The notes: generated from the sequence alone by a model not told the origin. Counted from the first letter of the stretch, positions 16,678 through 25,253 are shown. The stretch: DNA of 64,000 nt from JAXGYX01 sp964487355 (GCA_964487355.1 CAZAPS010000004.1:23720-87719); one strand, 5' to 3'. Numbers and translations are program-made.

Positions 16678-18516
16678 TCACTCATCGCCGCCGGCATCCT
16701 TGAAATCCGCCTCATAAGTTCCACCCGGAGCCGGTCCCTGATCAGCCTGCGGATCCACGTTGGCACCATCTTGTGGCTGTTCGGCGCTTTGTTGATACAA
16801 CCGCTCGCTTACCGCGTAGGTCGCTTTTTGCAACTCTTCAGTGTCCGCTTTTATCTCATCCATGTTATCCGCGCTGATGCTGCCCTTCAGTTTTGTCACC
16901 GCGGTCTCGATGTTGGTTTTTTCCTGATCGGTTAGCTGGTCAGCCAAATCCTTCATTGTTTTTTCGGCGGTGTATATCGTGGACTCGGCCGTGTTCTTCG
17001 CTTCGATTTTCTCTTTGGTCAGCTTGTCCTCTTCGGCGTATTTCTCCGCGTCACGTACCGCGCGGTCGATCTCTTCATCGCTTAACTTGGTCGACGCTTT
17101 AATCTGGATTTTTTGTTCTTTGCCTGTGCCGGTATCCTTGGCCGCCACATTGACAATGCCATTTGCGTCAATATCGAATGTGACCTCGATCTGTGGGACT
17201 CCTCGAGGAGCGGACGCGATGCCGTCCAACACAAAGTGCGCCAGGGATTTATTGTCGCGGGCGAATTCACGTTCACCTTGCAGGACATGAATCTCAACTT
17301 GGGTCTGATTATCCGCCGCGGTTGAGAAAATCTGACTCTTTTTTGTCGGGATGGTTGTGTTGCGCTCGATCAGGCGGGTGCAGATGCCTCCCAGCGTCTC
17401 AATTCCCAACGAGAGCGGAGTGACGTCGAGCAACAGTAGATCATCGACATCTCCGACCAACACACCCGCTTGAATGGCGGCGCCCATCGCCACACACTCA
17501 TCCGGGTTGAGTCCTTTAAACGGCTCTTTGCCGAAAAACGCCTTGACCGCTTCCTGGACAGCGGGCACGCGGGTCGAGCCACCGACCAGCAAGATCTTGG
17601 AGATCGCGTCTTTGTCCAGTCCGGAGTCGCTCATCGCGCTGCGCAACGGAACCATACTGGCTTCCACAAGGTCCGCGGTCAACTCATCAAACTTCGCTTT
17701 TGTCAAAGTCAGGTCCAGGTGTTTTGTACCGGTCGCGTCGGCGGTGATATAAGGAAGGTTGATGTTCGTGGTGGTGACACCGGACAGTTCGATCTTCGCC
17801 TTCTCGGCAGCGTCTCTAAGACGTTGCATGGCCATGCGATCCTGGTTCAAGTCGATGCCCTGATCCTTTTTGAACTCTTCGATCATCCAGTCCACGACTC
17901 TTTGGTCAAAATCATCGCCGCCCAGACGGTTGTTGCCATTGGTGGCCAACACTTGGAACACGCCGTCGCCGATTTCCAGGATCGAGACGTCAAAGGTGCC
18001 GCCGCCCAGGTCAAAAACAACAATGTTCTGATCTTCTTCTTTGTCCAGTCCATAAGCGAGCGCGGCCGCGGTCGGCTCGTTGATGATGCGCAACACTTCC
18101 AGGCCGGCGATCTTTCCGGCGTCATGCGTCGCTTGGCGCTGGGAGTCACTAAAATAAGCCGGCACGGTGATGACCGCCTGCTGCACGGTGTCGCCCAGAT
18201 ACGCCTCGGCGTCGGCTTTCATTTTTTGCAAAATCATCGCTGAGATTTCCTGTGGCGAATAAGTTTTTTCATCGATGTCAACTTTATAAGAGCTGCCCAT
18301 TTCGCGTTTGATCGACTGAATGGTCCGATCCGGATTGGTCACAGCCTGACGTTTCGCCACCTGTCCAACCAGCCGCTCCCCATCTTTGGTGAACGCCACC
18401 ACCGAAGGTGTTGTGCGATTACCCTCAGGGTTGGGTATGACGATTGGCTCTCCGCCCTCTAACACCGCAACACATGAATTCGTCGTTCCCAGGTCAATTC
18501 CAATTACTTTAGCCAT
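16678..18516 (-). CDS. dnaK: chaperone DnaK (Hsp70)
   Basis: This ATP-driven chaperone folds and refolds cytosolic proteins with DnaJ and GrpE. The 612-residue protein begins with the phosphate-binding loop GIDLGTTNSCVAVLEGG. It contains NEPTAAALAYGLDK and VFDLGGGTFDVSILE, the DLLLLDVTPLSLGIETLGG linker into the substrate-binding domain, and a helical lid. The C terminus is acidic, Gly/Pro/Gln rich and ends KDAGGDE. The start at ATG 18516 has an AGGAGG site. The 145-base gap upstream of it contains the grpE-end tandem repeats and a likely internal promoter. Confidence 0.97.
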   Translation of the reverse strand: MAKVIGIDLGTTNSCVAVLEGGEPIVIPNPEGNRTTPSVVAFTKDGERLVGQVAKRQAVTNPDRTIQSIKREMGSSYKVDIDEKTYSPQEISAMILQKMKADAEAYLGDTVQQAVITVPAYFSDSQRQATHDAGKIAGLEVLRIINEPTAAALAYGLDKEEDQNIVVFDLGGGTFDVSILEIGDGVFQVLATNGNNRLGGDDFDQRVVDWMIEEFKKDQGIDLNQDRMAMQRLRDAAEKAKIELSGVTTTNINLPYITADATGTKHLDLTLTKAKFDELTADLVEASMVPLRSAMSDSGLDKDAISKILLVGGSTRVPAVQEAVKAFFGKEPFKGLNPDECVAMGAAIQAGVLVGDVDDLLLLDVTPLSLGIETLGGICTRLIERNTTIPTKKSQIFSTAADNQTQVEIHVLQGEREFARDNKSLAHFVLDGIASAPRGVPQIEVTFDIDANGIVNVAAKDTGTGKEQKIQIKASTKLSDEEIDRAVRDAEKYAEEDKLTKEKIEAKNTAESTIYTAEKTMKDLADQLTDQEKTNIETAVTKLKGSISADNMDEIKADTEELQKATYAVSERLYQQSAEQPQDGANVDPQADQGPAPGGTYEADFKDAGGDE

Positions 18517-18539
18517 ATTATTTTCCTCCTGATTATCAA

Positions 18540-18569
18540 AATATATTTGAAAGCTATCCGCTATTTCAA
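18540..18569 (-). promoter_or_regulatory. possible internal promoter for dnaK
   Basis: On the minus strand TTGAAA (18569-18564) and TATATT (18545-18540) are separated by 18 bases. Transcription would start about 17 bases before the dnaK ATG, leaving just enough leader for the AGGAGG site. No CIRCE copy is present here, so this promoter would escape HrcA. Confidence 0.4.
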
Positions 18570-18598
18570 TTTTTATGGTCTATGAGCCGGTCCTTTAT

Positions 18599-18694
18599 CT
18601 AATTCGCAAATTTACTGTACTCTGGCGAATTATTTCGACACGTCAACTATATTGTGGCGAATTAATTCGCCACTTTGACTATACTGTGTCGAAT
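18599..18694 (-). repeat. three tandem 32-bp repeats that copy the grpE 3' end
   Basis: Reading the minus strand, copy A (18694-18663) is the last ten codons of grpE plus part of its stop. Copies B (18662-18631) and C (18630-18599) follow head to tail with the same 32-base period. Copy B, read from its own start, would encode IRHNIVDVSK and a stop, against IRHSIVKVAN and a stop in grpE. Copy C has drifted more and its stop is lost. Each unit begins ATTCGxCA and ends near CGAA(T)TA, so each is itself an imperfect dyad. Confidence 0.85.
18654..18673. repeat. perfect 20-bp palindrome across the grpE stop codon
   Basis: GTGGCGAATTAATTCGCCAC reads the same on both strands and is centred on the grpE stop region, at the junction of repeat copies A and B. 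Outside it, TTCGACAC (copy A start) and GTGTCGAA (copy B end) form a second nested pair of arms, so a larger cruciform or hairpin is possible. Confidence 0.8.
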
Positions 18695-19288
18695 CACACG
18701 GTCACCTCGAATATAACCGGTCTCCAACTCTTCGACTATCTCCTGCTCTCCATACGCCTCATCATCTATATGTAAAACCGCCGAGTGCAAGTTCGGATCA
18801 AAAGTCTGACCCAAAGCCTCAATTTTTTTCACACCTTCTTTATTCAACGTGTCACAAGCTTGCTTCAGCACCATCTCGACACCTTGTCGAAATTGCGCGA
18901 TCACGTCATTTTCCTCAACTTGCTCGGCCGCGGCAAGCGCGCGCTCCAGATTGTCAATCACAGGCAGCCAATCGGTGACCACATCTATCACCGAGTCAGC
19001 GTAGAGCGCCTCTTTCTCCTGCCTGGTACGCCTGCGAAAATTGTCATATTCCGCCATTAGGCGCATGTGCTTGTCTGACAGCTGGCAGAGCTCAGTCCGA
19101 AGTTGTTCGGTCTCAGACCCGACATCCTCCGCTTCGTCGTCCTCGCACGCTTCAGAGTTGTTCTCCTCGTCCGGAGTGTCCGCCCGTTCCGTCTCTTCCG
19201 AAACGGATTCCGGCGCGGGATCCTCTGTCACCGCCTCGCCAACTTCCGGCTGATCTTCCGGTCCACTTCTCTTTTGCTCTTTTTTCAT
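18662..19288 (-). CDS. grpE: nucleotide exchange factor GrpE
   Basis: GrpE releases ADP from DnaK. The protein has an acidic, probably disordered N-terminal region rich in Glu and Asp (about residues 10-60). It then has a long coiled coil (LRTELCQLSDKHMRLMAEYDNFRRRTRQEKE) and the C-terminal beta domain with the family signature around IEALGQTFDPNLHSAVL and GYIRGDRVIRHSIVKVAN. I choose ATG 19288 (MKKEQKRSG, 208 residues) because AAGGAG lies eight bases upstream. The in-frame ATG at 19321 lacks such a site. The last ten codons form the first unit of a three-copy tandem repeat continuing downstream. Confidence 0.94.
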   Translation of the reverse strand: MKKEQKRSGPEDQPEVGEAVTEDPAPESVSEETERADTPDEENNSEACEDDEAEDVGSETEQLRTELCQLSDKHMRLMAEYDNFRRRTRQEKEALYADSVIDVVTDWLPVIDNLERALAAAEQVEENDVIAQFRQGVEMVLKQACDTLNKEGVKKIEALGQTFDPNLHSAVLHIDDEAYGEQEIVEELETGYIRGDRVIRHSIVKVAN

Positions 19289-19359
19289 ATACTGTTCTCC
19301 TTCCGGTGATTGATTATTCATTCACGGCCACGATCCATTTCCTAGGCACAGTGAAATCG

Positions 19360-20484
19360 TCAACTGTCAGTTTCAATTGGTTCTGATGGCAGGGATTGCT
19401 GTATTTCATAACGAACAAAACGAATCCTGCTAATCACGTCGTCGTAGTTCATGCGCTTGGGGCCAATCACGCTGATATCGCCCAATAGCTGATCGCCCAG
19501 CTGGTAGGTCGTGGTGACAAAACTACAGTCCTCGAGCGTCTCAATCGCGATCTCCTGTCCAATTCGGATCATGAAGTAATCAGGATAGGCTCTGCGGCCT
19601 TCGGCCTCGGCCAACGGATCTGAATGCTCTTCAATTACCGTTTCACCCGCCGATCCGTCACTCATCCGGTCCGCCAACATGCCGACCACCATACCACCGT
19701 CTTTAGTCAATGTGTCCATCACATTCATGGCTCGATCAACATCGCGAAATTCCGGATGCTGAAATAAATTGGTGATTCCGTTGGTGTACGTCTCCAAATT
19801 TTCAGCCTGCTTGATTGAAACATAGGCCTCGTACAATACCTGATTCAACAAACTGTCCGGCAACTCAATTGAATATGCGCTTGTCTCCACCGTCACCATT
19901 GTGATGTCGCTCAGGCGCTTGCCTTGAAGACCCTGTTCCACAGTGTTGGCGATCTCGATCAACTGTTCCAGTGTGAACATGTTCGGCACACGCGCCATAC
20001 GGTTTTTAACCAGCCCACCGTTGACGACCACAACTATCAAGGCGCGGCCGGGTTCGATCATCAAAATTTTCAATTGTCGCAAAGTGGAGTCTTTGGAATG
20101 TGGCGCGACAGCCAAAGCCGCGTAACCGGTTGTTTCGGAAAGCAACTCCGCTGTTTTTCGCAGAATCGGCTTAAATCCACTGAACACATCGTTCAGATCA
20201 TTTTCCATCCGCGTCTTTTCATCTTCCGGTAAATCGGTCAATGTCATCAACGAGTCAACATAGGCCCGATATCCCTCATCGGTGGGAATCCGCCCGGCGG
20301 ACGTGTGAGGCTGCATCAAGTAACCTTGTTTCTCGAGTTCCGATAAAATGTTGCGCACCGTCGCTGAGCTAAGATTTAAATTATGACGTGTGACAATACT
20401 TTTGGAGCCGACCGGCTCGGCGGTCGCGATATAGTCATCCACGACAGCTTTTAAAATTACACTTTTTCGTCCGTCCAGTGACAT
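19360..20484 (-). CDS. hrcA: heat-inducible transcription repressor HrcA
   Basis: HrcA binds CIRCE and represses class I heat-shock genes; its activity depends on GroEL in the studied Firmicutes. The 374-residue protein has an N-terminal winged helix with VGSKSIVTRHNLNLSSATVRNILSELEKQGYLMQPHTSAGRIPTDEGYR, the family hallmark. It ends with the GAF-like region containing DCSFVTTTYQLGDQLLGDISVIGPKRMNYDDVISRI. ATG 20484 follows GAGGAGG. It is the first gene of the operon, directly below a promoter overlapped by CIRCE, so it is autoregulated. Confidence 0.96.
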   Translation of the reverse strand: MSLDGRKSVILKAVVDDYIATAEPVGSKSIVTRHNLNLSSATVRNILSELEKQGYLMQPHTSAGRIPTDEGYRAYVDSLMTLTDLPEDEKTRMENDLNDVFSGFKPILRKTAELLSETTGYAALAVAPHSKDSTLRQLKILMIEPGRALIVVVVNGGLVKNRMARVPNMFTLEQLIEIANTVEQGLQGKRLSDITMVTVETSAYSIELPDSLLNQVLYEAYVSIKQAENLETYTNGITNLFQHPEFRDVDRAMNVMDTLTKDGGMVVGMLADRMSDGSAGETVIEEHSDPLAEAEGRRAYPDYFMIRIGQEIAIETLEDCSFVTTTYQLGDQLLGDISVIGPKRMNYDDVISRIRFVRYEIQQSLPSEPIETDS

Positions 20485-20558
20485 GTCAACCTCCTCACCA
20501 TTGATTTAACGTAAAAAAATCTTTTCTATCAAAAAGGCCAAAAGCCCGTTTCACAGAA

Positions 20559-20585
20559 TTAGCACTCATTTCTTCAGAGTGCTAA
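20559..20585. promoter_or_regulatory. CIRCE operator (HrcA binding site)
   Basis: TTAGCACTC and GAGTGCTAA are separated by nine bases, a perfect match to the CIRCE consensus. It overlaps the predicted transcription start of hrcA. It is the only CIRCE copy seen in the window; no groES/groEL is present here. Confidence 0.98.
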
Positions 20586-20589
20586 CGTT

Positions 20590-20618
20590 AATTTACCACC
20601 ACATTTGACATTAGTCAA
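20590..20618 (-). promoter_or_regulatory. promoter of the hrcA-grpE-dnaK-dnaJ operon
   Basis: On the minus strand TTGACT (20618-20613) and TAAATT (20595-20590) are separated by 17 bases. The start point falls inside CIRCE, as expected for HrcA repression. The -35 is half of a dyad TTGAC-ATTA-GTCAA at 20605-20618, which could be a second operator. Confidence 0.75.
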
Positions 20619-20678
20619 TGAATATCAATGTCAATTTGATGAACGTTTCATGAATAGTGGGATTTGCTCGATGGTCTA

Positions 20679-21896
20679 TCAAATAAAAGACATAAAGACT
20701 TGATTCGCCAAATCCATGCCTAAATCGGTCAGGAAATAGCGGTCCGCCTGATGCTCAAGCAGGCCGGCCACGCACAAACGCCGCAATTCAGCGCGCAGAT
20801 CGGGTGGTATCGGCACACCAAAACGTTCACTAAATTCGGCGCCGCCAATGCCCGATCTGACCCGCAGGCCCAAAAGAAAAAACTCTTTCATGGCTTCGGT
20901 CCGACCGATGATCTCTTCCACGACGCGGTCAACCGATCGATCGATCACCCCATCTTGAGTTTCATCCTCGGATTGTCCTTGGCCGTCGTAGTGATCCAAG
21001 TACCGCCGCAGATCGTCTGTGTTTGAATAGCGAATTCCGCCAACATACGAATGTGCCCCGCAGCCAAATCCATAGTATGGGGCCGCGTTCCAATAAGTTA
21101 AATTGTGGCGGGATTCAAAACCGGGCCGCGCGGCGTTGCTGATTTCATACTGTCTCAAGCCGTGACGCTCCAAATGACGCACCGCCGCATGATAAAGGGC
21201 GCGTTCAGTTTCATCGTCCGGCAACATTTCTTCCCCTGCCGGACCCGCGAAAAGATCCCAAAATGGCGTGTCCGGTTCAATGATCAATGAATAAAACGAA
21301 ATATGAGACACACCTTCGTTCAACATGAGATCCAAAGTTTCAAGTACGTCATCCACGGATTGATCCGGCAAACCAAGCATGATGTCACCGTTGATATCGC
21401 TCCAGCCCCGGGATTTCGCGGCGCGGACAAACCGGACGAATTCCTCACGGCTGTGAAGTCTGCCCAAAAATTTCAGCAGCTTTGGCTGTGCCGCCTGAAG
21501 ACCGATGCTCAAGCGATTGAAACCTGCCATCTTTAACTGTTTCAACCACTCGTCAGACGCCGACACGGGGTTTGCCTCGACCGTTATTTCCGCGTCTTTC
21601 GTCACCCCCGGATGCTGCCTCAATTCGTTTAAGATGTCGATCAGATAGTTGGCGGGAACTATGTTAGGCGTGCCTCCGCCAAAATAGACCGAACGCAACG
21701 GGCGCAATTCACCTTTTTCACAAAATGAGTCTTTCTTGGTAATCCTCAACACCCGTCTGATCTCAGTTTGAAGCGCCTTGGTGTAAGCCTCAACCCGCCT
21801 CTCTTCACCGCAGTAAGAGACAAAATCACAATAGCCACATTTTCGTGAACAAAAAGGCAGGTGGATATAGGCGGCGTCAGGAGATTGATGTTTCAA
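20679..21896 (-). CDS. hemW: radical SAM heme chaperone HemW (HemN-like)
   Basis: The 405-residue protein has the radical SAM cluster motif CSRKCGYCDF near residue 16 and the HemN/HemW blocks VYFGGGTPN, ITVEANPVS, and NRLSIGLQAAQPKLLKFLGRLHS. This family was long called oxygen-independent coproporphyrinogen oxidase-like; characterised members transfer heme instead. I read the start as TTG 21896 (GGGAGG five bases upstream), within the end of the preceding gene, so the two overlap by 20 bases and are probably translationally coupled. In many Firmicutes hemW lies just upstream of hrcA, as it does here. The C-terminal helix-turn region (GAEFSERFGVPIPPDLR) is typical. Confidence 0.92.
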   Translation of the reverse strand: MKHQSPDAAYIHLPFCSRKCGYCDFVSYCGEERRVEAYTKALQTEIRRVLRITKKDSFCEKGELRPLRSVYFGGGTPNIVPANYLIDILNELRQHPGVTKDAEITVEANPVSASDEWLKQLKMAGFNRLSIGLQAAQPKLLKFLGRLHSREEFVRFVRAAKSRGWSDINGDIMLGLPDQSVDDVLETLDLMLNEGVSHISFYSLIIEPDTPFWDLFAGPAGEEMLPDDETERALYHAAVRHLERHGLRQYEISNAARPGFESRHNLTYWNAAPYYGFGCGAHSYVGGIRYSNTDDLRRYLDHYDGQGQSEDETQDGVIDRSVDRVVEEIIGRTEAMKEFFLLGLRVRSGIGGAEFSERFGVPIPPDLRAELRRLCVAGLLEHQADRYFLTDLGMDLANQVFMSFI

Positions 21897-22575
21897 AATT
21901 CCCTCCCTGAGCTGCGTTCGTCAACAGGGCGCTGCGCAAATCGGCATGAAAACGTCTGAAACTTGGTGATTGATTGCGTTCAAGATCCATATGAAAGGCG
22001 ATCCTTCGGGCCCATTCAAATTTGTATTGACCAACAGCCGGGTAACCGATCTTAATCAGCCGCGGCGCTTGTTCCCGCAAAATCGAATGGCACAGCACCT
22101 CCCAGGTTCCACACACACTATCTTGCTCATAGTCATCCAGCACACCTTCGTCCGCGTCGGGATAGGCGGCCAATATCGCCTGTCTGTCGCCCAACATCCA
22201 GGCCTCCATTTCCTCAGTCGCCAGGCCAACGATCAGCGGCACGGTCTTTGCCTCCACCCGACTGATCTCATATAATTTCTCGAACATCGGCTCGCGCGGC
22301 TGGTCGTCGGTGTCCATCACAACCACAATCAAAAGAGTCGTGGATTCCCGCGAAGCCTTGCGGTAGGCTCGCAGTTTCGCGCCCAACAGCGGCAAAAGAG
22401 TGGATTCTCCAAGCTGCGGTTTTTCGCGTGAATCACGGGGAAAATTCCCACTGCCACGGTGCGCGTACACGTGATGTGTCCATGGATATGGCTGAGCGGC
22501 GATCATCTTGCGCAACACCTGATCCATGATCACACTGCCGGACCGATCTTCGACCAATGTTTCAATCAACAGCAT
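21877..22575 (-). CDS. DUF4276-like protein with Toprim-type acidic motifs, partner of adjacent ATPase
   Basis: The 232-residue protein resembles DUF4276 proteins, which are often encoded beside an ABC-type ATPase. The N-terminal strand LLIETLVEDRSGSVIMDQVL contains acidic residues E5, E9 and D10. LLIVVVMDTDDQP supplies a DxD motif (D88, D90, D91). Another acidic run, ATEEMEAWMLGD, is at 119-130. This E...DxD pattern fits a Toprim nuclease fold such as in OLD and PARIS proteins; that is inference. Start ATG 22575 is chosen because GGAG overlaps the end of the upstream ATPase gene, ten bases away. A longer frame to 22641 would lie inside the ATPase. The end overlaps hemW. Confidence 0.65.
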   Translation of the reverse strand: MLLIETLVEDRSGSVIMDQVLRKMIAAQPYPWTHHVYAHRGSGNFPRDSREKPQLGESTLLPLLGAKLRAYRKASRESTTLLIVVVMDTDDQPREPMFEKLYEISRVEAKTVPLIVGLATEEMEAWMLGDRQAILAAYPDADEGVLDDYEQDSVCGTWEVLCHSILREQAPRLIKIGYPAVGQYKFEWARRIAFHMDLERNQSPSFRRFHADLRSALLTNAAQGGNFETSIS

Positions 22576-22585
22576 ACACACTCCA

Positions 22586-23995
22586 TCAATCAAATTTAAT
22601 GTATGAATTCGACGAATCATCATTGAGATCGTCGACAACATTTATCCGCGACTCATCCGGTTCACCGGCCAATGAATACTCGGCATCCTCACCGTCGTCT
22701 ATGCTGTCAAAATGGCCGGAATACCACAGTGACCCCAGACTGATCCCTTCATCATACATCGCGCGCACGACCGAGGATTCCGCAACACAGTTTGCATGGC
22801 TGCCGATTTTTTCACCATCCTCATTCATTGATTTGCGGAAAATCCAAACTTCCTCCGGAGCCAACATATCCAGCATCAGCGTGTTATGGGAGGAAAACAT
22901 CAACTGAACTTCTCCATAGTGACGCACGGTGGCCTCCCTCATGGCAAGCGACAGCGCGGCGACCATTTCATGGTGTAGGCCGGTGTCCGGATTGTCCATC
23001 ATGATCAACGGGCGAGGCTGGGGATCGGCCAGCATCAAAAGGAACAAAAACAACTTTGCCTCACCTACATGCAGGTTCTTTTCAATTTCACGCAAGTTGA
23101 TTTTTCGCCGTCCCGGAATATGTTGGGTGATTTGTCTCATGATCTCCTGATACTTGTTTGGTTTCTGTCGCTTTAAATAACGTAAAACATTACGCACATT
23201 GCTCCCATAAATATTCAGGTGTTTGTGCCCGCCGCCGGAGGCAAGCTGCGTCGTGTCACCTTCCTTGTATTGCGTTCCCACAGGATTCATGGCGGATTTC
23301 GTGCCGATGCGGCAAAAATACCAGTGTCTGACATAGCGCAACAACAAATCAAGCGCAGGGTGGCTCAGCAAAGATCCATAGACCGACAGGCCGGACCACC
23401 GTCGGTCGGCGACACCCGCCGATTCTTTACCGGCTTCAGTCCAAATGGTTCCTGATCCATTGTTCAAACGTAAATAGACACGCACATCGTCATACTCCTC
23501 GGTCCGCCATCTGATTTTTGGCAACAAAGATTCCAGGTCCAGCCGCCTAAGCAGATCAGCCGAACAAAATCGTCCCAACACTTCTTCTTTTACTATATGC
23601 GGGCGATTGTGACAGTCCGCTCCGATCGTCAGCGACCAACTGAATATCTCACCCGCTTCGGGGAGCAGACAATGGACCGTCAAGGTGGTGTTGTCCTCAC
23701 ATCCATAGGTGCGCAGCTCACTGAAACCCGACCGTGACTTCAAAGTCGCCGCGTAGGGCAAGTCGTAGCGTGAGCAGTCGGACAAAAAATCCAACGCCTC
23801 GAAAACCGCGCTTTTTCCGGTGCTGTTTCTGCCAATAAAAGATGTCAGCGATCGAAGTGGGCGTGAAACCGAGTCTGCCAGTATGGTGTCGGATGCCCGA
23901 CCTCGCTCAAGTCCCAAATCCCATGATTTAGGATTGAAGCCAATCGAAAAATCGTCCAGCACAGCGAAATGTCTCGCCTGAAAACCGATTAACAT
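22586..23995 (-). CDS. ABC/AAA-type ATPase of a putative two-gene defence module
   Basis: The 469-residue protein is of the OLD/AAA_21 type. It has a Walker A GRNSTGKS at 55-62 after a divergent N-terminal strand. A signature-like GEAKLFLFLLMLADP sits near 311-324, Walker B is IMMDNPDTGLHH at 331-342, and an H-loop-like SSHNTLML follows. The residue after the Walker B aspartate is Asn instead of the usual catalytic Glu. An insertion of about 200 residues lies between Walker A and the signature. The C terminus is very acidic (DDGEDAEYS and DDLNDDSS). It is followed ten bases later by the Toprim-like partner. Such ATPase/Toprim pairs are frequently anti-phage systems. It shares strand and close spacing with the M28 homologue upstream. 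Confidence 0.75.
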   Translation of the reverse strand: MLIGFQARHFAVLDDFSIGFNPKSWDLGLERGRASDTILADSVSRPLRSLTSFIGRNSTGKSAVFEALDFLSDCSRYDLPYAATLKSRSGFSELRTYGCEDNTTLTVHCLLPEAGEIFSWSLTIGADCHNRPHIVKEEVLGRFCSADLLRRLDLESLLPKIRWRTEEYDDVRVYLRLNNGSGTIWTEAGKESAGVADRRWSGLSVYGSLLSHPALDLLLRYVRHWYFCRIGTKSAMNPVGTQYKEGDTTQLASGGGHKHLNIYGSNVRNVLRYLKRQKPNKYQEIMRQITQHIPGRRKINLREIEKNLHVGEAKLFLFLLMLADPQPRPLIMMDNPDTGLHHEMVAALSLAMREATVRHYGEVQLMFSSHNTLMLDMLAPEEVWIFRKSMNEDGEKIGSHANCVAESSVVRAMYDEGISLGSLWYSGHFDSIDDGEDAEYSLAGEPDESRINVVDDLNDDSSNSYIKFD

Positions 23996-24023
23996 TTCCT
24001 ATCCCCCTTCGACTTCCGACAGT

Positions 24024-25253
24024 TCATTCCACCGGTGTCAGATTGTGCGCTCCTTTACGCACCGCCTCCAATAATATGTACGCTGTATTGTTGATTCTTT
24101 TTTGCAAAGTTCCCCAAGGCAGCGTCTGTTTCAAAAATTCATCCGCGTCATAGTCGGTACCGGAAACGTTGCCGTCCACCTCTTCCAGCGCGGGGTGGGT
24201 CGAGTCTTTCACTTGGTCTGCCCGTTTAAAATCATAATTTCCTGATTCAATATAGACACACGGTATATTCATCTGATCAAACGGCAGATAGTCGCTGTCG
24301 CGCAAAGTGAACTCTCTGTAAAAATGTCGCTCTCCACTGTCAGCCGGATACTCGACCTCGTAAATTCCTTCATTAAGCAAAAGATCAATTCCATTTTTAC
24401 TGCTCAACTCATGTTCAAACACAACATCGGTCGTCTGGTATAATTTGCGTCTCATTTCATATTTTTGCTCAGTTTTGAGCGCGTTTCGTCCAGCGTGAGC
24501 ATATAGTTTATCGCCCGCGTAAATCGGCCCGATAATATAGACGGCGTCGGTTGAGCCAGAGTCCTCGGCGGTCATCTTCCCGGCGTATTCATACGCGCCG
24601 GAAAACTGATCATTGCCCGCTCCAAAGGCGATCAAAACGACATCATAACCGAAGGTTTGATCTTTCATCGCACGCGCCAAAGTAAGCAAAGCCGCCACAC
24701 CCGAGGCGTTGTCGGAAATACCGTTATGGTTTGGGAAACTGTCACTTTGATCCTGTGCGACGGATACATCGTAATGCGCTCCGATGATCACCTGACGCTT
24801 AACCACCGGCACAACCGCTCCACCTTCATCTGAATTATCTGTCGAAACCTCACCGTCAACCAAACTCTCCGAAAAGTTTTCGCCATCACTTTGCTCTTCA
24901 TCCAAATAGAATCCGTTTCCGGGGATTTTAACAATAATGTTTTGAGAGGCACCGGAATACTCCTCGTCATTTTTCGCGGAAAATTCCTGTATTTCCGGGT
25001 TGTAGCCCAGATCACGAAATTCTTGTTCGATCATCAGCGCGGCGGATCGCTCCATCTCCGAGTAAGGGCTACGATACGGGTACGCGTCAGCGAACTCAAC
25101 GGCGAAATCCGAACCATACGAGCCATAAGCGGCCGCCTCAACACTTTCAGTCTGCTTCGCGCATGCGAAACCGGTCAAAAGCAAGAAAACGCAGATCACC
25201 ATGGTGACGCTCAATCGGGCAACGGTCAACAATTTATTTCGGTTGGTATTCAT
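24024..25253 (-). CDS. M28-family peptidase homologue, exported, active-site residues altered
   Basis: The 409-residue protein starts with a signal sequence (hydrophobic 11-30) ending in TGFAC. C31 could be lipidated, although the lipobox is weak. An M28 fold follows: GAHYD with H160 and GISDNASGVAALL with D181 are typical zinc positions. However the usual Glu-Glu pair (catalytic base plus zinc ligand) is replaced by G213-N214 in AFGAGNDQFSGA. The late zinc histidine of the SDH motif is Tyr in DSDYLPF. The Asp of the DMxG block is also not evident. It may be a non-catalytic, envelope-anchored peptide-binding protein, or a divergent branch using other residues. ATG 25253 has GGAGG upstream. 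Confidence 0.7.
   Translation of the reverse strand: MNTNRNKLLTVARLSVTMVICVFLLLTGFACAKQTESVEAAAYGSYGSDFAVEFADAYPYRSPYSEMERSAALMIEQEFRDLGYNPEIQEFSAKNDEEYSGASQNIIVKIPGNGFYLDEEQSDGENFSESLVDGEVSTDNSDEGGAVVPVVKRQVIIGAHYDVSVAQDQSDSFPNHNGISDNASGVAALLTLARAMKDQTFGYDVVLIAFGAGNDQFSGAYEYAGKMTAEDSGSTDAVYIIGPIYAGDKLYAHAGRNALKTEQKYEMRRKLYQTTDVVFEHELSSKNGIDLLLNEGIYEVEYPADSGERHFYREFTLRDSDYLPFDQMNIPCVYIESGNYDFKRADQVKDSTHPALEEVDGNVSGTDYDADEFLKQTLPWGTLQKRINNTAYILLEAVRKGAHNLTPVE

Noticed and set aside
17470..18243. 257-codon open frame antisense to dnaK
   Set aside because: DnaK is unmistakable on the other strand. The antisense frame has low-complexity His/Val/Gln-rich content, no ribosome site and no known motif; such frames are common opposite GC-biased conserved genes.
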